NCBI GenBank assembly: GCA_041392765.1
Contig: JAWKLL010000023.1
Location: 16,614-80,613, forward strand
From: Lewinella sp041392765
GTDB lineage: Bacteria > Bacteroidota > Bacteroidia > Chitinophagales > Saprospiraceae
Direction of reading: 5' to 3'
DNA length: 64,000 nt
This document shows, piece by piece, positions 17,479 to 27,538 of this stretch (positions are counted from its first letter, which is position 1; each line of letters begins with the position of its first letter). Position numbers and translations under genes: made by a program. Under the pieces are notes generated by a model, which saw nothing but the letters and a program-made list of their open reading frames with translations, was not told where the DNA came from and made no database searches.

Positions 17479-18636
17479 TCAAAAAGCATACACACCCGCC
17501 AAAACAAAGGAAGCCAAAGAAGAGGTAGCCTTGCCGTCGCCATCCAAGAAAATATCTTGGGATGCAGCATCCAAGCGTATTTCAGGGATGAGGGTCAAGT
17601 CGCCAAATTTCACATTTGCAGACAACGTCAGGTCGATAATGCTAGCCGATAGGTCGGTGAGGTCGTAGGCACCGATGATGCCGTATCCGCCTTGGCTTTC
17701 GCCAAAGTACTCTCCTCTGAATCCTAGTGCGAAGTCGTCGCTGAATGCGTATTGCAGGTAGCCAGCACCGCCAAAGAAAGCGGGGTTATCGCTCTCCGTT
17801 CCCACATCTGTGGTGTTGATGGTGGCATTTACCCCCAAGTACAGCTTGTCGGTGAGGTCGAAACCAGCGGTGATGTCGGCTTGGAACAGTGGGCCATTGC
17901 CCGCTTCTCCATCCTGATCGCCGTAGAGGAAATTCAAATAAACTCCTTTGTAGCCCACTTGCGCACCTACGCTGTAAGAACCCGGCGCATTGAACTCCGT
18001 GAGGTCAGTGGGGTTGAATACTCCCAACATGAGGCTCAAATCGTCGGATACGGCTACGTCGGCTTTAACGCCCGTATGGGAAAAAGGCCCATAAGAGAAC
18101 ATATAGGAGGTGGAGTAATTGAAGTTGGCCGTAGGAGAAATAACTTCATACCCAAGAAAGGTATTGAAATTACCCAATGTCAACTTCACCTTGTCGGATG
18201 CCTGCAAATACACATACAATTGGTTGACAAAAGTAGAGGCATTGGCGGCAAAACCTCCTATCGTGGGCACCCCTGATGCAAAAACGGCATCGCCACCGCG
18301 AGGGCCAAACACAAGGTCACCGACGAAGCCGGCTTTCTTGCCTTCATGTGCTCCGATAAGGTTGAACATCCCCAAGCTAAATCCCGGAAGATTGGCAAAA
18401 GAAGAAGCGGGCGCTTGGTCATCGGGGCTAATCCTAAAATAAGCATCTGCCGAGCCAGAAAGTGTGAACGCAGGCTTTTCTTCTTCCTCTTCCACTGCCG
18501 CTGTTGCTGCGGGTGTCGTTGCTTCCAGTATTTCAAGCGGAAGGCTTGCTTCCAAGGTAGCATCCTGTGCCTTTGCACGGAATGAGAAAAGGGTTAGGGC
18601 TGTAAAGGCCAAAGTAGCGTATAATAACTTTTGCAT
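17479..18636 (-). CDS. Outer-membrane beta-barrel porin (BBP2/OmpL-like)
   Basis: 385 residues with signal peptide MQKLLYATLAFTALTLFSFR ending AKA-Q, then an acidic linker (AAVEEEEEK) and a barrel of alternating strands with many Gly and aromatic residues (for example GEYFGESQGGYGIIGAYDL), ending SFVLAGVYAF with a terminal phenylalanine. It resembles the putative beta-barrel porin-2 group of Bacteroidota. It sits between the ammonium transporter and glutamine synthetase genes, which suggests it lets small nitrogen compounds through the outer membrane; that role is inferred from position. Confidence 0.75.
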   Translation of the reverse strand: MQKLLYATLAFTALTLFSFRAKAQDATLEASLPLEILEATTPAATAAVEEEEEKPAFTLSGSADAYFRISPDDQAPASSFANLPGFSLGMFNLIGAHEGKKAGFVGDLVFGPRGGDAVFASGVPTIGGFAANASTFVNQLYVYLQASDKVKLTLGNFNTFLGYEVISPTANFNYSTSYMFSYGPFSHTGVKADVAVSDDLSLMLGVFNPTDLTEFNAPGSYSVGAQVGYKGVYLNFLYGDQDGEAGNGPLFQADITAGFDLTDKLYLGVNATINTTDVGTESDNPAFFGGAGYLQYAFSDDFALGFRGEYFGESQGGYGIIGAYDLTDLSASIIDLTLSANVKFGDLTLIPEIRLDAASQDIFLDGDGKATSSLASFVLAGVYAF

Positions 18637-18802
18637 GATCGTTGAGTTGGTACCGTAATACGGTGGTTATGAATAAAAAACCAAATGGTGATACGGCCAA
18701 CCCAAGAGTGATCCATCAAGTTTTTGTGCAAAAACTTGACCAAGTTACTCCGCTGCTGTACATTTACAGCCTGATTCAGGTAGCGGTTAGCCGTTATCTG
18801 TG

Positions 18803-18843
18803 GCCCCCAGAGGTGTTGCCGCACCTCGGGGGCTTTGTTTTTT
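18803..18843. terminator. Hairpin between amt and the porin gene
   Basis: GCCCCC-GAGGTG pairs with CACCTC-GGGGGC (18803-18833) with one bulged A. A T-rich run follows on the plus strand only. On the minus strand, where the genes lie, there is no U-run, so it could be an mRNA processing or stability element rather than a terminator. Confidence 0.5.
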
Positions 18844-18885
18844 GGGGTTATATTCTGCGTAGTAGTGGGAGTATTATCCCGAACA

Positions 18886-20168
18886 TTACTTAACAGAAGA
18901 ATATTGAAAAGAAGAATCGTCCACGTTTAGTGCGTAGGCGTGCATATCATGTTCGCCCATATCTAGCCCCGTGCGTTCCTCCTCTTCGCTCACGCGGATG
19001 CCCATGGTTACTTTGAGGATGTACATCACTACGAAAGCGAAAACAAAGGTGAAAGCACCCACCGCCAAGACGCCGTAGAACTGTATCCACAGTTGCTGGA
19101 GGCTGGCCATTTTGCCGAATATGCCTACCGCCAACGTACCCCAAATACCACATACCAAGTGTACAGAAGTGGCACCCACAGGGTCATCAATCTTGATGCG
19201 ATCGAAAAAAGCTACTGAAACCGGAATGATAAAACCAGCGATCAAGCCAATCAGAATAGCAGAGGTAGGCCCCATCTGATCCGCACCGGCAGTGATACCT
19301 ACCAAGCCACCCAACACCCCGTTGAGCACCATGGAAAGGTCGTGGGTTTTAAACATGAAGTAAGATAGGAAGAAAGCACCTACGGCACCGGCTGCCGCGG
19401 CCAAAGCGGTTGTAACAAAGACCAAAGAAACCGCCACGGGGTCGGCACTCAGCACAGAACCGCCGTTGAAGCCAAACCAGCCAAACCACAACAGGAATAC
19501 ACCTACTGCTGCCAGCGGCATGCTGTGGCCGGGGATGGGCTTGATGCGGCCATCCGGCAAGAACTTGCCTTTGCGAGGCCCTAGTACCAACACGGCTGCT
19601 AAGGCCGCAAAACCACCCATAGCGTGTACAAGTGTGGATCCGGCGAAGTCATAAAAACCAGCCTCGTTGAGCCAGCCACCACCCCATTTCCACATGCCCG
19701 TAATGGGGTATGAAAAAGAAACTAAGAGTACCGAAAAATAAGAAAAGCGTTGAGCTTGATCCGCTCCGCTACCGCACCCGATACGATGGTGGCAGCCGTA
19801 GCAGCAAACATCCCCTGGAAGATAAAATCCGTCCAGTAGGTGTAGCCACCAGAGGCATATTCTATAGCACCGGCATCGCCCTCAGGCATCGATAATCCAA
19901 AACCGGAAAAACCAAAGAAGCCACCTGCAAAATCGCTTCCGGGGTACATTAAATTGAAACCTATTAAAGCATACGTCAATAGGCCAATAGAAACGATCAT
20001 CGTGTTTTTGAAAAGAATGTTGACCACGTTCTTGCGCTGTACAAAACCAGCTTCCAGCGTGGCAAAACCTAAGTGCATGATGAATACCAAACAGGTAGCC
20101 ACCAGCATCCAGACGTTATTAGCTGTAAATAATCCTTGTTCCATATTGCTCCACATTATTGATACCAT
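18886..20168 (-). pseudogene. amt: Ammonium transporter Amt (one homopolymer frameshift)
   Basis: Inner-membrane ammonium channel. The N-terminal fragment has NNVWMLVATCLVFIMHLGFA and LEAGFVQRKNVVN, and the C-terminal fragment GFYDFAGSTLVHAMGGFAAL, HSMPLAAVGVFLLWFGWFGF and GIWGTLAVGIFG, all classic AmtB segments. The break is at a run of A on the plus strand near 19735; one more base restores LNAFLIFSVLLVSFSYPITG across the junction. Reconstructed length of about 427 residues is normal. It lies directly downstream of glnK, the conserved GlnK-AmtB pair in which the T-loop of GlnK plugs the channel. Confidence 0.92.
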
Positions 20169-20291
20169 GCATCAGGAAAAAACAACACCCTACGGAAAAC
20201 CCTTGGGGTTGCCATACTGCCCTTGCGCACAGGCTCTTGTTTGAAAGAATAAAAATGAAGGTATAACTTGGTTGTATTGGTGGAGGGGGGG

Positions 20292-20630
20292 CTAAATGGC
20301 TTCGGCACCAATTTCGTAGGTGCGTATCCTGACGACGTGTTCTAAATCCATGACGATGATTTTTCCGTCGCCGACTTCACCTGTGCGGCCTGCAGATACA
20401 ATGGTATCTACGATTTCATCCACTTTCTCAGTGGAGCAAATAATGTCGATGCGCAGGCGAGCGATATAGTCCGAGTCGTACACGCTGCCGCGATACATGA
20501 CTTTCTCGCCTTTTTGCAAACCAAATCCTTTCACTTCCATGAGGGTGAAAAAGTTGACACCTATACCGGCCAACGCATCACGCACCCGCTCGAAACGGGA
20601 AAGGCGTATGATAGCTTCGATCTTTTTCAT
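20292..20630 (-). CDS. glnK: P-II nitrogen regulatory protein
   Basis: 112 residues from MKKIEAIIRLSRFERVRDAL, preferred over the Met four codons upstream because it is the universal P-II start. The T-loop contains Tyr51 (RGSVYDSDY), the uridylylation position of enteric P-II proteins. The C-terminal nucleotide-binding signature TGEVGDGKIIV is present. It senses 2-oxoglutarate, ATP and ADP and regulates ammonium uptake by binding Amt, encoded 123 bases downstream. Confidence 0.93.
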   Translation of the reverse strand: MKKIEAIIRLSRFERVRDALAGIGVNFFTLMEVKGFGLQKGEKVMYRGSVYDSDYIARLRIDIICSTEKVDEIVDTIVSAGRTGEVGDGKIIVMDLEHVVRIRTYEIGAEAI

Positions 20631-20690
20631 TGGTTCATTCATTTTGAGGTTACTAGATAAATAACCAGAGCTCTAGTCGATACGGAAGAT

Positions 20691-20863
20691 AGAGTATGTC
20701 TAAAATTTCCTCAATTGGCTTCAAGCGGCAAATATCGTCCTGCCCTGCGTTGATCCCGATAGCTATCGGGACGCCGATGCTTCCGGCATCGACTGTGCTT
20801 TTCGCCTTGGTCAGAACAATTTTTGCTCACTTTCGCTCAACCAGGAAAATTCAGACATACTCT
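20691..20863. repeat. 173-bp MITE-like element with long imperfect inverted repeats
   Basis: The ends AGAGTATGTCT (20691-20701) and AGACATACTCT (20853-20863) are inverted, and imperfect pairing carries on inward for about 55 bases. The centre has a perfect 16-bp palindrome CCCGATAGCTATCGGG (20755-20770) followed by a GATGC/GCATC hairpin. No clear target duplication is visible, so it may be an old insertion or a structured regulatory region upstream of glnK. Confidence 0.55.
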
Positions 20864-20993
20864 TAGCTCATGAGGCACGCCGGCTTTACCCTATGCACTA
20901 TTTCCCGTTTGTCTGCTGCAAATGTAGCAACAGCGGCCCTCCTCTTCCTAATCATTGTTTGCTACATTTCGTTAAACCCAATGAAGTTTTTTA

Positions 20994-21023
20994 TTGCATA
21001 AATAAATGATTGTCATAAATTTG
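20994..21023 (+). promoter_or_regulatory. Promoter of the helical-repeat protein gene
   Basis: TTG (20994-20996), 19-base spacer, TAAATTTG (21016-21023). An excellent Bacteroidota promoter match, only 16 bases before the ATG at 21040, so the leader is very short. Confidence 0.65.
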
Positions 21024-21039
21024 TGCTTTAACAATAATT

Positions 21040-22547
21040 ATGTCAGAGAACAATAAAGACCCCCTTTTTAGGCTAATAAAATCATTGAGTAGTGCTGAAA
21101 AAAGGCATTTCAGGCTATACGCCAACCGCACCAACTTAGCGGGGGAGAAGAAATTTGTGCAACTTTTCGACCTTATCGACAAGCAAACGAATTACGATGA
21201 AGACTTGCTCATCAAGAAAATGCCGGGCACCCAGACCAAAGGCCAATTATTCAATACCAAACGGCATCTTTATGGCGAATTGCTCACCAGTCTGCGGCTC
21301 ATTTACATCAACAAGCAAATTGATATTGAAATAAGAGAGCAAATCGACTTTGCCCGAATCCTGTACAGCAAGGGTATGTATATGGAGGGGCTTAGGATAT
21401 TGGAACGCATCAAAGGCGTAGCCGTGGAACACCACAGGACATACTCCATTTGGAAATTGTGGAGTTCCAAAAACTGATCGAATCGCGCCATATCACCCGT
21501 TCCCGGCAGGTGGAAAACAAAATGGATAGCTTGCTGGAAGAATCGCGCATACGCAGCCGTGTCACCCAAACAGCCAGCGAAATGGTCAACCTCAGCATCC
21601 GCATACACGGATACTATATCGATCATGGCTTTGCTTACACCCCGGAACAAGTCAGTAACCTACAAAAGGCGTGGCGCAAAATGCAGCCCGAGCAGCAAAG
21701 CAACCCACATTCAGAAACCTTTTTCGAGCGCACCCACCGCTACCAAGCATTCTTGTGGTATCGCTATATTCAGTTGATTTCCATGGAGCATTGGCACACG
21801 CGATGGAATGGTGACGCTCTTCCGGCTCAATAAGCCTATGCAAATCAAAGACCCTGACCTGTATATGCGCAGCCTCTACTACCTGAATGTCATGCTGTTT
21901 ATGACGGATAATGCCCCCGATTTGAAAAAATATTTGGATCGAATGAAGCAATACATCAGCAGACATGGCAGCAATCTCAACCCCAATAGCCAACACATTA
22001 GCTTCGTTTACTACCAACTGAGCCGGTTCAATTATTGCTTTTTGACGAAAGATTTTACAACTGCCTACCAGCTTATTGCCGAGGTAAAGCAAGCATTACC
22101 CATCCATGAACCACTGATGGACAACCACCGCCTCATGCTCTTTTACTACAAATTTGCCATAGCTGCCTTCCAATGCAATCAATGGGACGAAGCTTTGGGG
22201 CACCTACACCCTATCCTGTACAAAGGGAGAAAGCACTACAAAAAGGTATGGATATCAATGCGCGACTATTAGAACTGCTTTGCTTGTACGAAACAAAAAA
22301 GCAATACGACCGCATGAGCTATCGGCTCATCTCCTTTGGGCGCAGCGTAGTAAAAAGCCACGAGGCCAGTCCGCTGCAACTTAAAACGCACAAAATGCTG
22401 CGTGCGCTTTTACAATTGCACCCCAACGAAGACAAACACTTTTTCAGGCAGTACACCAACGCATACAAGGAAATGTTGGGCGAACCAAGGGAACGCTTAT
22501 TCTTGAAATATTTGGATGTGCTGGGTTGGCTGGAAAGTAAAAGTTAA
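21040..22547 (+). pseudogene. Large helical-repeat (TPR-like) protein, split by about three frameshifts
   Basis: Four overlapping frames join into one protein of about 500 residues: MSENNKDPLFRLIKSLSSAE (21040), then MEIVEFQKLIESRHITRSRQ (from 21450), then the segment from about 21808 with DPDLYMRSLYYLNVMLFMTD, and a last one from 22173 ending LDVLGWLESKS. The composition is almost wholly alpha-helical with repeated aromatic-leucine heptads, as in TPR-like solenoids. I do not know a function. It has no signal peptide, so it is cytoplasmic. The breaks are small indels. Confidence 0.6.
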
Positions 22548-22568
22548 GCATTTGCATAACTCCACTCA

Positions 22569-22599
22569 TTGGCTATTCCGGCTGAGCCGAAATAACCAA
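22569..22599. repeat. Short imperfect palindrome between convergent genes
   Basis: TTGGCTATT...AATAACCAA flanks a CGGCT-GAGCCG core. It lies between two convergent genes and may serve as a shared terminator, though no long T-run follows. Confidence 0.4.
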
Positions 22600-22626
22600 C
22601 GAGGATGTACAAACAATTCTATCGAA

Positions 22627-23232
22627 TTACAAACTATAACTAGCACCTACTGATGAGAAAGGGATACACCCCTGGTAAGGCCCGGGTACCGGGTCATAAA
22701 CCAATACTTCCGTAGCCACTTTAGCGGAAGAAAAATACCCACCAATGGCCATGCTCTTCACCGACAACCACCAAGGAAAACGAGCAGTCGCTTCCTCCGC
22801 GCTTATATCCAATTCAAGTAATGCCTCTGCTTCGGTTTTGGCGGTCTTGTCCAATTCGTTCAACAAAGACAATTGTGTATCGGCATCCAATTCGTGATAC
22901 GCCTTTCCCTGCGCCGTTTGCACGCTTGCCAACCACTCATTCATCCCTTTTCTGATGCGTTCCTGATCTTCTGGCAGGGAGTAAACCGACAGTAGCAAGT
23001 CTATAAACTGGGGCACTCCTACCTCCACCGCACCGGGCGTTTTGGTGGCGGGTAGCATGGTATCAATCATAGCTGAAAGGTTCTGCCAAGCATCACCGGT
23101 AAAAAAAGCGGGGTTGAAGTCGGGTGCTTTAGGCTCGGCCTTACAACCACTGAGTAATGCACTTCCCAAGGGGGCTGCCACGGCATATCCCGTCAGGTAA
23201 GCGGTATATTTGAGAATGGTTCTGCGATCCAT
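22627..23232 (-). CDS. Gluconate 2-dehydrogenase subunit 3-family protein
   Basis: 201 residues. The N-terminus MDRRTILKYTAYLTGYAVAA with a following LLSGC suggests a Tat-like or lipoprotein export signal. The mature part has the family pattern LSAMIDTMLPATKTPGAVEVGVPQFIDLLL and ends VPGPYQGCIPF. These small subunits accompany flavin (GMC) dehydrogenases in the periplasm. The GMC partner is directly upstream with only 10 bases between, so the two form an operon. Confidence 0.85.
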   Translation of the reverse strand: MDRRTILKYTAYLTGYAVAAPLGSALLSGCKAEPKAPDFNPAFFTGDAWQNLSAMIDTMLPATKTPGAVEVGVPQFIDLLLSVYSLPEDQERIRKGMNEWLASVQTAQGKAYHELDADTQLSLLNELDKTAKTEAEALLELDISAEEATARFPWWLSVKSMAIGGYFSSAKVATEVLVYDPVPGPYQGCIPFSSVGASYSL

Positions 23233-23242
23233 AGCTGTGTTT

Positions 23243-24965
23243 TTAGAGGTTCATTTTTTTCAATTCGTTCACGGCGTAGTCTGCGGCTCTGGCAGTCAAA
23301 GCCATGTAGGTAAGCGAGGGATTCTGGCAGCCAGCAGAAGTCATCGCAGCGCCATCCGTGACAAACACATTGGGTGCATCCCACACTTGATTCCACTGGT
23401 TCAGTACACCCTCCTTAGCAGTACGGCTCATGCGAGCTGTTCCCATTTCATGGATACCGTCAGCCTTAGTATAACCAGCGTCAAAAATTGACACATCCTT
23501 AAACCCAGCCGCTTCAAGCATTTCTGCGGCAGCCTCCCCATATCCTTGCGCATCGCCATTTCGTTGGCTTTAAACTCCGCATCGATGGTAAGGGTAGGCA
23601 GTCCGTGAATATCTTTGACATCCTGATTGATGAATACCCGGTTATCGGCATAAGGCAAACACTCTCCGAAACCGTTGATGCCCAATGTCAAAGGCCGGGC
23701 TGTGTCAAAGCATCCTTGAAACTACCCCCGAGTGCTTAGCCTCCATTTCCGACACACCTCTCATCCAGTTCTCTCTACTGGCCTACCTTGGTAGCCGTAG
23801 CCCCGGATGAAGTCGCTGCGTTTGCTAGCCTCATCTAAGTTCCTAAACCGAGGTACATAGATACCATTAGGCGGCGACCTTTGTAATACATATCTTCAAA
23901 TCCATCCCAACGTCCTTCCGCACCTACACGGAAGTGGTGATCCATCAGATAGCGACCTAAATGGCCACTATTGCCACCTAACCCATTGGGGTGCTCTGGG
24001 GTTTGGGTATTCATCAAAATAAACGTGCTACCCAAAGCCGAAGCGCAAAGGAAGATGACTTTGGCAAAAAACTCGTGGGTTTCCCCTGTTTGCCCATCAA
24101 TGATTCTTACGCCCGTAGCCTTGCCCGATTCTTTATCATAAATGAGTGAATGCACTACGGAGTGAGGCCGCAAAGTCCATATTACCCGTGGCATAGGCGG
24201 CTGGCAACGTGGAGGCATTGCTACTAAAATAGGCACCATAAGGGCAACCTCTCATACAGCGGTTGCGCGACTGACACTGCCCACGATTGCCGTGTACTTC
24301 GGGGTTGGGTTGGGTAAGGTGCGCTGTTCGTCCCATCGTCACTACCCTACCTGCAAACTTTTCTGCTACCGATTTGCGGAATTCTTCTCCACGCAGTTCA
24401 TCTCCATAGGAGGCAGGAACTTACCGTCTGCTAGGTGTGGTAAGCCTTCCGCTTGCCCGCTGATGCCGGCAAAGGTTTCTACATAATCATACCAAGGTGC
24501 TAAATCCGCATAGCGGATAGGCCAGTCTGTGCCGTGTCCGTCCTTCAGGTTGGCGGTAAAATCCAGATCGCTCAAGCGATAACTTTGCCGTCCCCACATC
24601 AACGAACGCCCCCCTACATGGTAGCCCCTCATCCAATCAAAACGCTTGATTTCTGAATACGGATGCTCGTCATCTTTTACAAAATGATGTTTGTGGGACT
24701 GCTGTACCGTATAGCCCGTACGGTTTTGTTTGAAGTAGTGCTTTTCCACTTCTTCCGCTGGTACGGCTTCCCCTGCCTCATAATCCCAGGGGTCATTGTT
24801 GGCGGTGGGGTAATCCCCGTGTTTGATGTCGCGACCACGTTCTAGTACCAAGGTTTTCAATCCCTTTTCGCTCAGTTCTTTGGCGGCCCAGCCACCACTG
24901 ATGCCAGAACCTACCACGATTGCATCGTAAGTGACTTCTGCACTTCCTTGAGAGTTAAAAAACAT
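23243..24965 (-). pseudogene. GMC-family FAD-dependent oxidoreductase, split by several frameshifts
   Basis: Flavoprotein that oxidises sugars or alcohols in the glucose-methanol-choline family. The N-terminal fragment has the FAD-binding Rossmann motif VVGSGISGGWAAKELSEKGL and the GGRSLMWGRQSYRLSDLDF region. Middle fragments carry RGCPYGAYFSSNAS and NTQTPEHPNGLGGNSGHLGR. The C-terminal fragment has HEMGTARM and the active-site region SAGCQNPSLTYMALTARA, with the His-Asn pair of the family. Five frames cover the gene, about 570 residues in total. Its subunit 3 follows in the same operon. The indels are likely sequencing errors because all domains are well kept. Confidence 0.85.
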
Positions 24966-25215
24966 AGTTATATCAATTGATTATTATAGAAGTTAATTTT
25001 ACAACTCGGAGCTTCGCTCTTTCATTAATTCCGCTACAGCGGCAAGGTATAAAATTAACTGTGTATTTTTGACGCAATGAGGAAAAAAATAAATTCCAGC
25101 CTTCTTAAATTGATGCGAATGCCTAAAAATTTTAGCTAACTTTGTGTTGAATACAATCCCAATTACTAAATAGAAAGCTACGCCCCAATAAAAAAAAACG
25201 TTGTAAATCCATATC

Positions 25216-26295
25216 ATGAGCTTTCTATCTACTTTAAAAAAACCTTTGGGCATATTGTCCATTTGGGTGTGTAGTGCTGCTTTGATGGCACAGACTGAAT
25301 CGCCCTTTCTGGCAACGAATCAAGCGACCCTTACCGTGGGGCACACCTCCGCTTCCTTTACCGCTGCTTACCCGTCAGGTAATAGCCTTTTTTTACTTAC
25401 TAACAAGAATGGATGCTGGCAAGTCCCCCTCACTGGAGATGCCTCTAACCAGCTTATAGAACCAACCGATCGGCGGGAACGCTACACTCATTTTGCCCAT
25501 ATAAACGGCGAACTATTCGTACTTCACAACTACCAAGAACTCGTTTGTATTTCCGATAATCAGACCGAACCAATCGTTTTCACAACACCTTATTTTGCAA
25601 AAACCGTCACGCCTACAACTTTTTTACTAGGTACTAACAAAGTAATCTACATAGGTACCGAAAAAGATGGACTCTTCAAATTCGTACCCGACCAAGATGG
25701 CCATTACCTGAGTGTTCCCACGCGGTTCTCTACCGCTGGTGACATGTTGCCCTCTAATCTGATCCATACGCTATGGGAAGATACGCATGGCGTACTTTGG
25801 ATAGGAACAGCCAAAGGCTTATGCGCGATGCAAGGGGAGCAGATCTATAATTTAGCCCAACCCGCCAAGATTGACAGAAGTTGGTGGAAAAAACTTTGGC
25901 AGCCTTCTCCTGCGCCCCCCCGTGTAGATCAGCCCATTTTAGCCATTACCAATTGGGGAAATAGTTTAATTCTGGCTACTCCGAATGCACTGCTAAAAAT
26001 CAGCAACCAACCCGATGCACTCAACGCCGTTTATTCTTTTCCTTTGCCTACTTCGTCAAACCCTGCCCCTTCCGAAACTCACCAAGCACCTTTGCTGATC
26101 ACTGATATTAACAACAATATTTGGGTGGGTAGTGAATCCTTATCTGTTTTCAATCCAGCTACTGGTGAAATACAAACCTACGGCAGAGCAGCCAACTTAA
26201 AAGGCTCCCCCATCACTTGCCTGTTGGAAGATGTGGAACGAGAAACCATCTGGATAGGTGTAGCCAAGAACGGGCTATACCAGCTTGCTTATTGA
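25216..26295 (+). CDS. Secreted beta-propeller protein with Reg_prop repeats
   Basis: 359 residues, intact. The start MSFLSTLKKPLGILSIWVCS is followed by AALMAQ, a signal peptide. The rest is a propeller with several weak repeats of the type LWEDTHGVLWIGTAKGLCAM and ITDINNNIWVGSESLSVFNP. It has no kinase, DNA-binding or sorting domain. It is the second stand-alone propeller in the window, but less regular than the one at 10158. Function is unknown. It ends 26 bases from a convergent gene. Confidence 0.7.
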   Translation: MSFLSTLKKPLGILSIWVCSAALMAQTESPFLATNQATLTVGHTSASFTAAYPSGNSLFLLTNKNGCWQVPLTGDASNQLIEPTDRRERYTHFAHINGELFVLHNYQELVCISDNQTEPIVFTTPYFAKTVTPTTFLLGTNKVIYIGTEKDGLFKFVPDQDGHYLSVPTRFSTAGDMLPSNLIHTLWEDTHGVLWIGTAKGLCAMQGEQIYNLAQPAKIDRSWWKKLWQPSPAPPRVDQPILAITNWGNSLILATPNALLKISNQPDALNAVYSFPLPTSSNPAPSETHQAPLLITDINNNIWVGSESLSVFNPATGEIQTYGRAANLKGSPITCLLEDVERETIWIGVAKNGLYQLAY

Positions 26296-26321
26296 TGACA
26301 CATCACCCCCAATCTGAGCTA

Positions 26322-27225
26322 TTATTCTGCCCACAATTCACGGGGGTAAACGCCTTGTTCTAGCAATGCGTGGAAGGCTTCTACTACCATGGGCTTATCT
26401 TCTTGGTAGGTCACACCATACCAGCGATCGTTGGACGTGAGTACGCTAAATTGTGCCTTACCCGCTTGAATCAACTCATCTACGACTTCGGGAATGAGGA
26501 ACTCAGCCTTAGGCTGCCCTTTCGTTTCGTGTACGAACGCCTCGAACATCTGACGGGTGGTTTCAAAAATAGCAGGGTGAAAACCCCAGAAATTCATACT
26601 GACCACGCTATCCTCTGATAGTGGGCAAGCAGTGTCTCCTTCTAAATAGGATAACTCCCCTTCTCGGCGAGCTATTTTTAGGCGCTCTGTAACGCTTTCC
26701 AAGTATCCATCCGCCGTCACGGTTACGCCGCGATTGACGGTTCCGTGATCCGAAAGGGTGTTTTTTAATATGTAACCTACCATCGTATGGTGGGTAGGCG
26801 TACAATCCTGCGTAAGAAATCGGTAGATAGTCTGGAAGGCATCATAACCGTAGTAGTCATCCGCATTAATGACTGCGAACGGCTCGTTTACCGCCGTAGC
26901 CGCCACCAGCATAGCATGAGCGGTTCTCTATGGTTTTTCCCGATACGACACATCGAACCCTTCCGGCACAAAACTGTCTTTCTCCTGAAATGTATGTTAC
27001 CTCAATCTTATCGTCGAACTTACCTGAGAATTTTTCCCGAAAAGGGGCTTCTATATCTTTGCGTATGATAAAAACGACTTTTTCCAAATCCTGCGCGAAT
27101 GGCATCGCAATTGAGTATTCAATAATGTGGGTTCTTCATGGATACTTCCACTCGTCGATTTGTTTGAGGCCTCCGTAACGACTGCCCATTCCAGCAGCCA
27201 AGATAGCTAACGTTGGTTTTTGCAC
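26322..27225 (-). pseudogene. Sugar-phosphate nucleotidyltransferase-like protein, frameshifted N-terminus
   Basis: Reading minus from a GTG at 27225 gives QKPTLAILAAGMGSRYGGLK, the G-x-G-x-R nucleotide-binding motif of sugar nucleotidyltransferases. The frame breaks after QIDEW, resumes with a RKDIEAPFREKFSG segment, and then the long C-terminal part from 26912 has EPFAVINADDYYGYDAFQTI (metal-binding Asp pair) and AEFLIPEVVDELIQAG. Reconstructed length is about 300 residues. The donor and sugar are not evident. At least two indels are needed to restore it. Confidence 0.75.
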
Positions 27226-27538
27226 TACGCTCCTGATTGATGACGAAAGATACGGCTTCATGTATTTTCGTCAGATGATTAATTCAATGCCAAAATATCG
27301 TCATTTTTGGCAAGCCTTACGGCTTGTTGCAAAAGGGATAAGAAAAAATAGATCTAGAATTTGCCGCAAGAAATAGGGATGAATAAGCGGTTCATTTAAA
27401 GCGTTTTTTTATCCTATTTCTTTGACTATGAAAATTATGAATTTATTTTTTCCCATACAAAGGTAGTAATATTTTGTATCCTCGCTTTCCAACTGAGCGG
27501 CAAAATAAGCAAAATAGGGCAAATCAGCAGTACTCTGC
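27226..27538. other. Intergenic region with a repeated palindromic element
   Basis: No gene seen. It contains copy 1 of repeat family D (27331-27405) and a -7-like TACCTTTG on the minus strand (27465-27458), which could drive the nucleotidyltransferase gene. Confidence 0.5.
27331..27405. repeat. Repeat family D, copy 1
   Basis: GGGATAAGAAAAAATAGAT and GGATGAATAAGCGGTTCATT with a flanking TTAAAGC match, in opposite orientation, the sequence at 34488-34590. Spacing between the blocks is similar in both copies. Confidence 0.55.

Larger units (their letters stand above)
20643..21039. other. Intergenic region between glnK and the next gene
   Basis: Divergent intergenic region holding the 173-bp inverted-repeat element at 20691-20863 and a promoter at 20994-21023. 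No gene seen. Confidence 0.6.

Noticed and set aside
24999..25262. Small membrane-protein-like frame on the minus strand
   Set aside because: It overlaps the start of the intact propeller gene on the other strand and contains the intergenic leader; no family resemblance.
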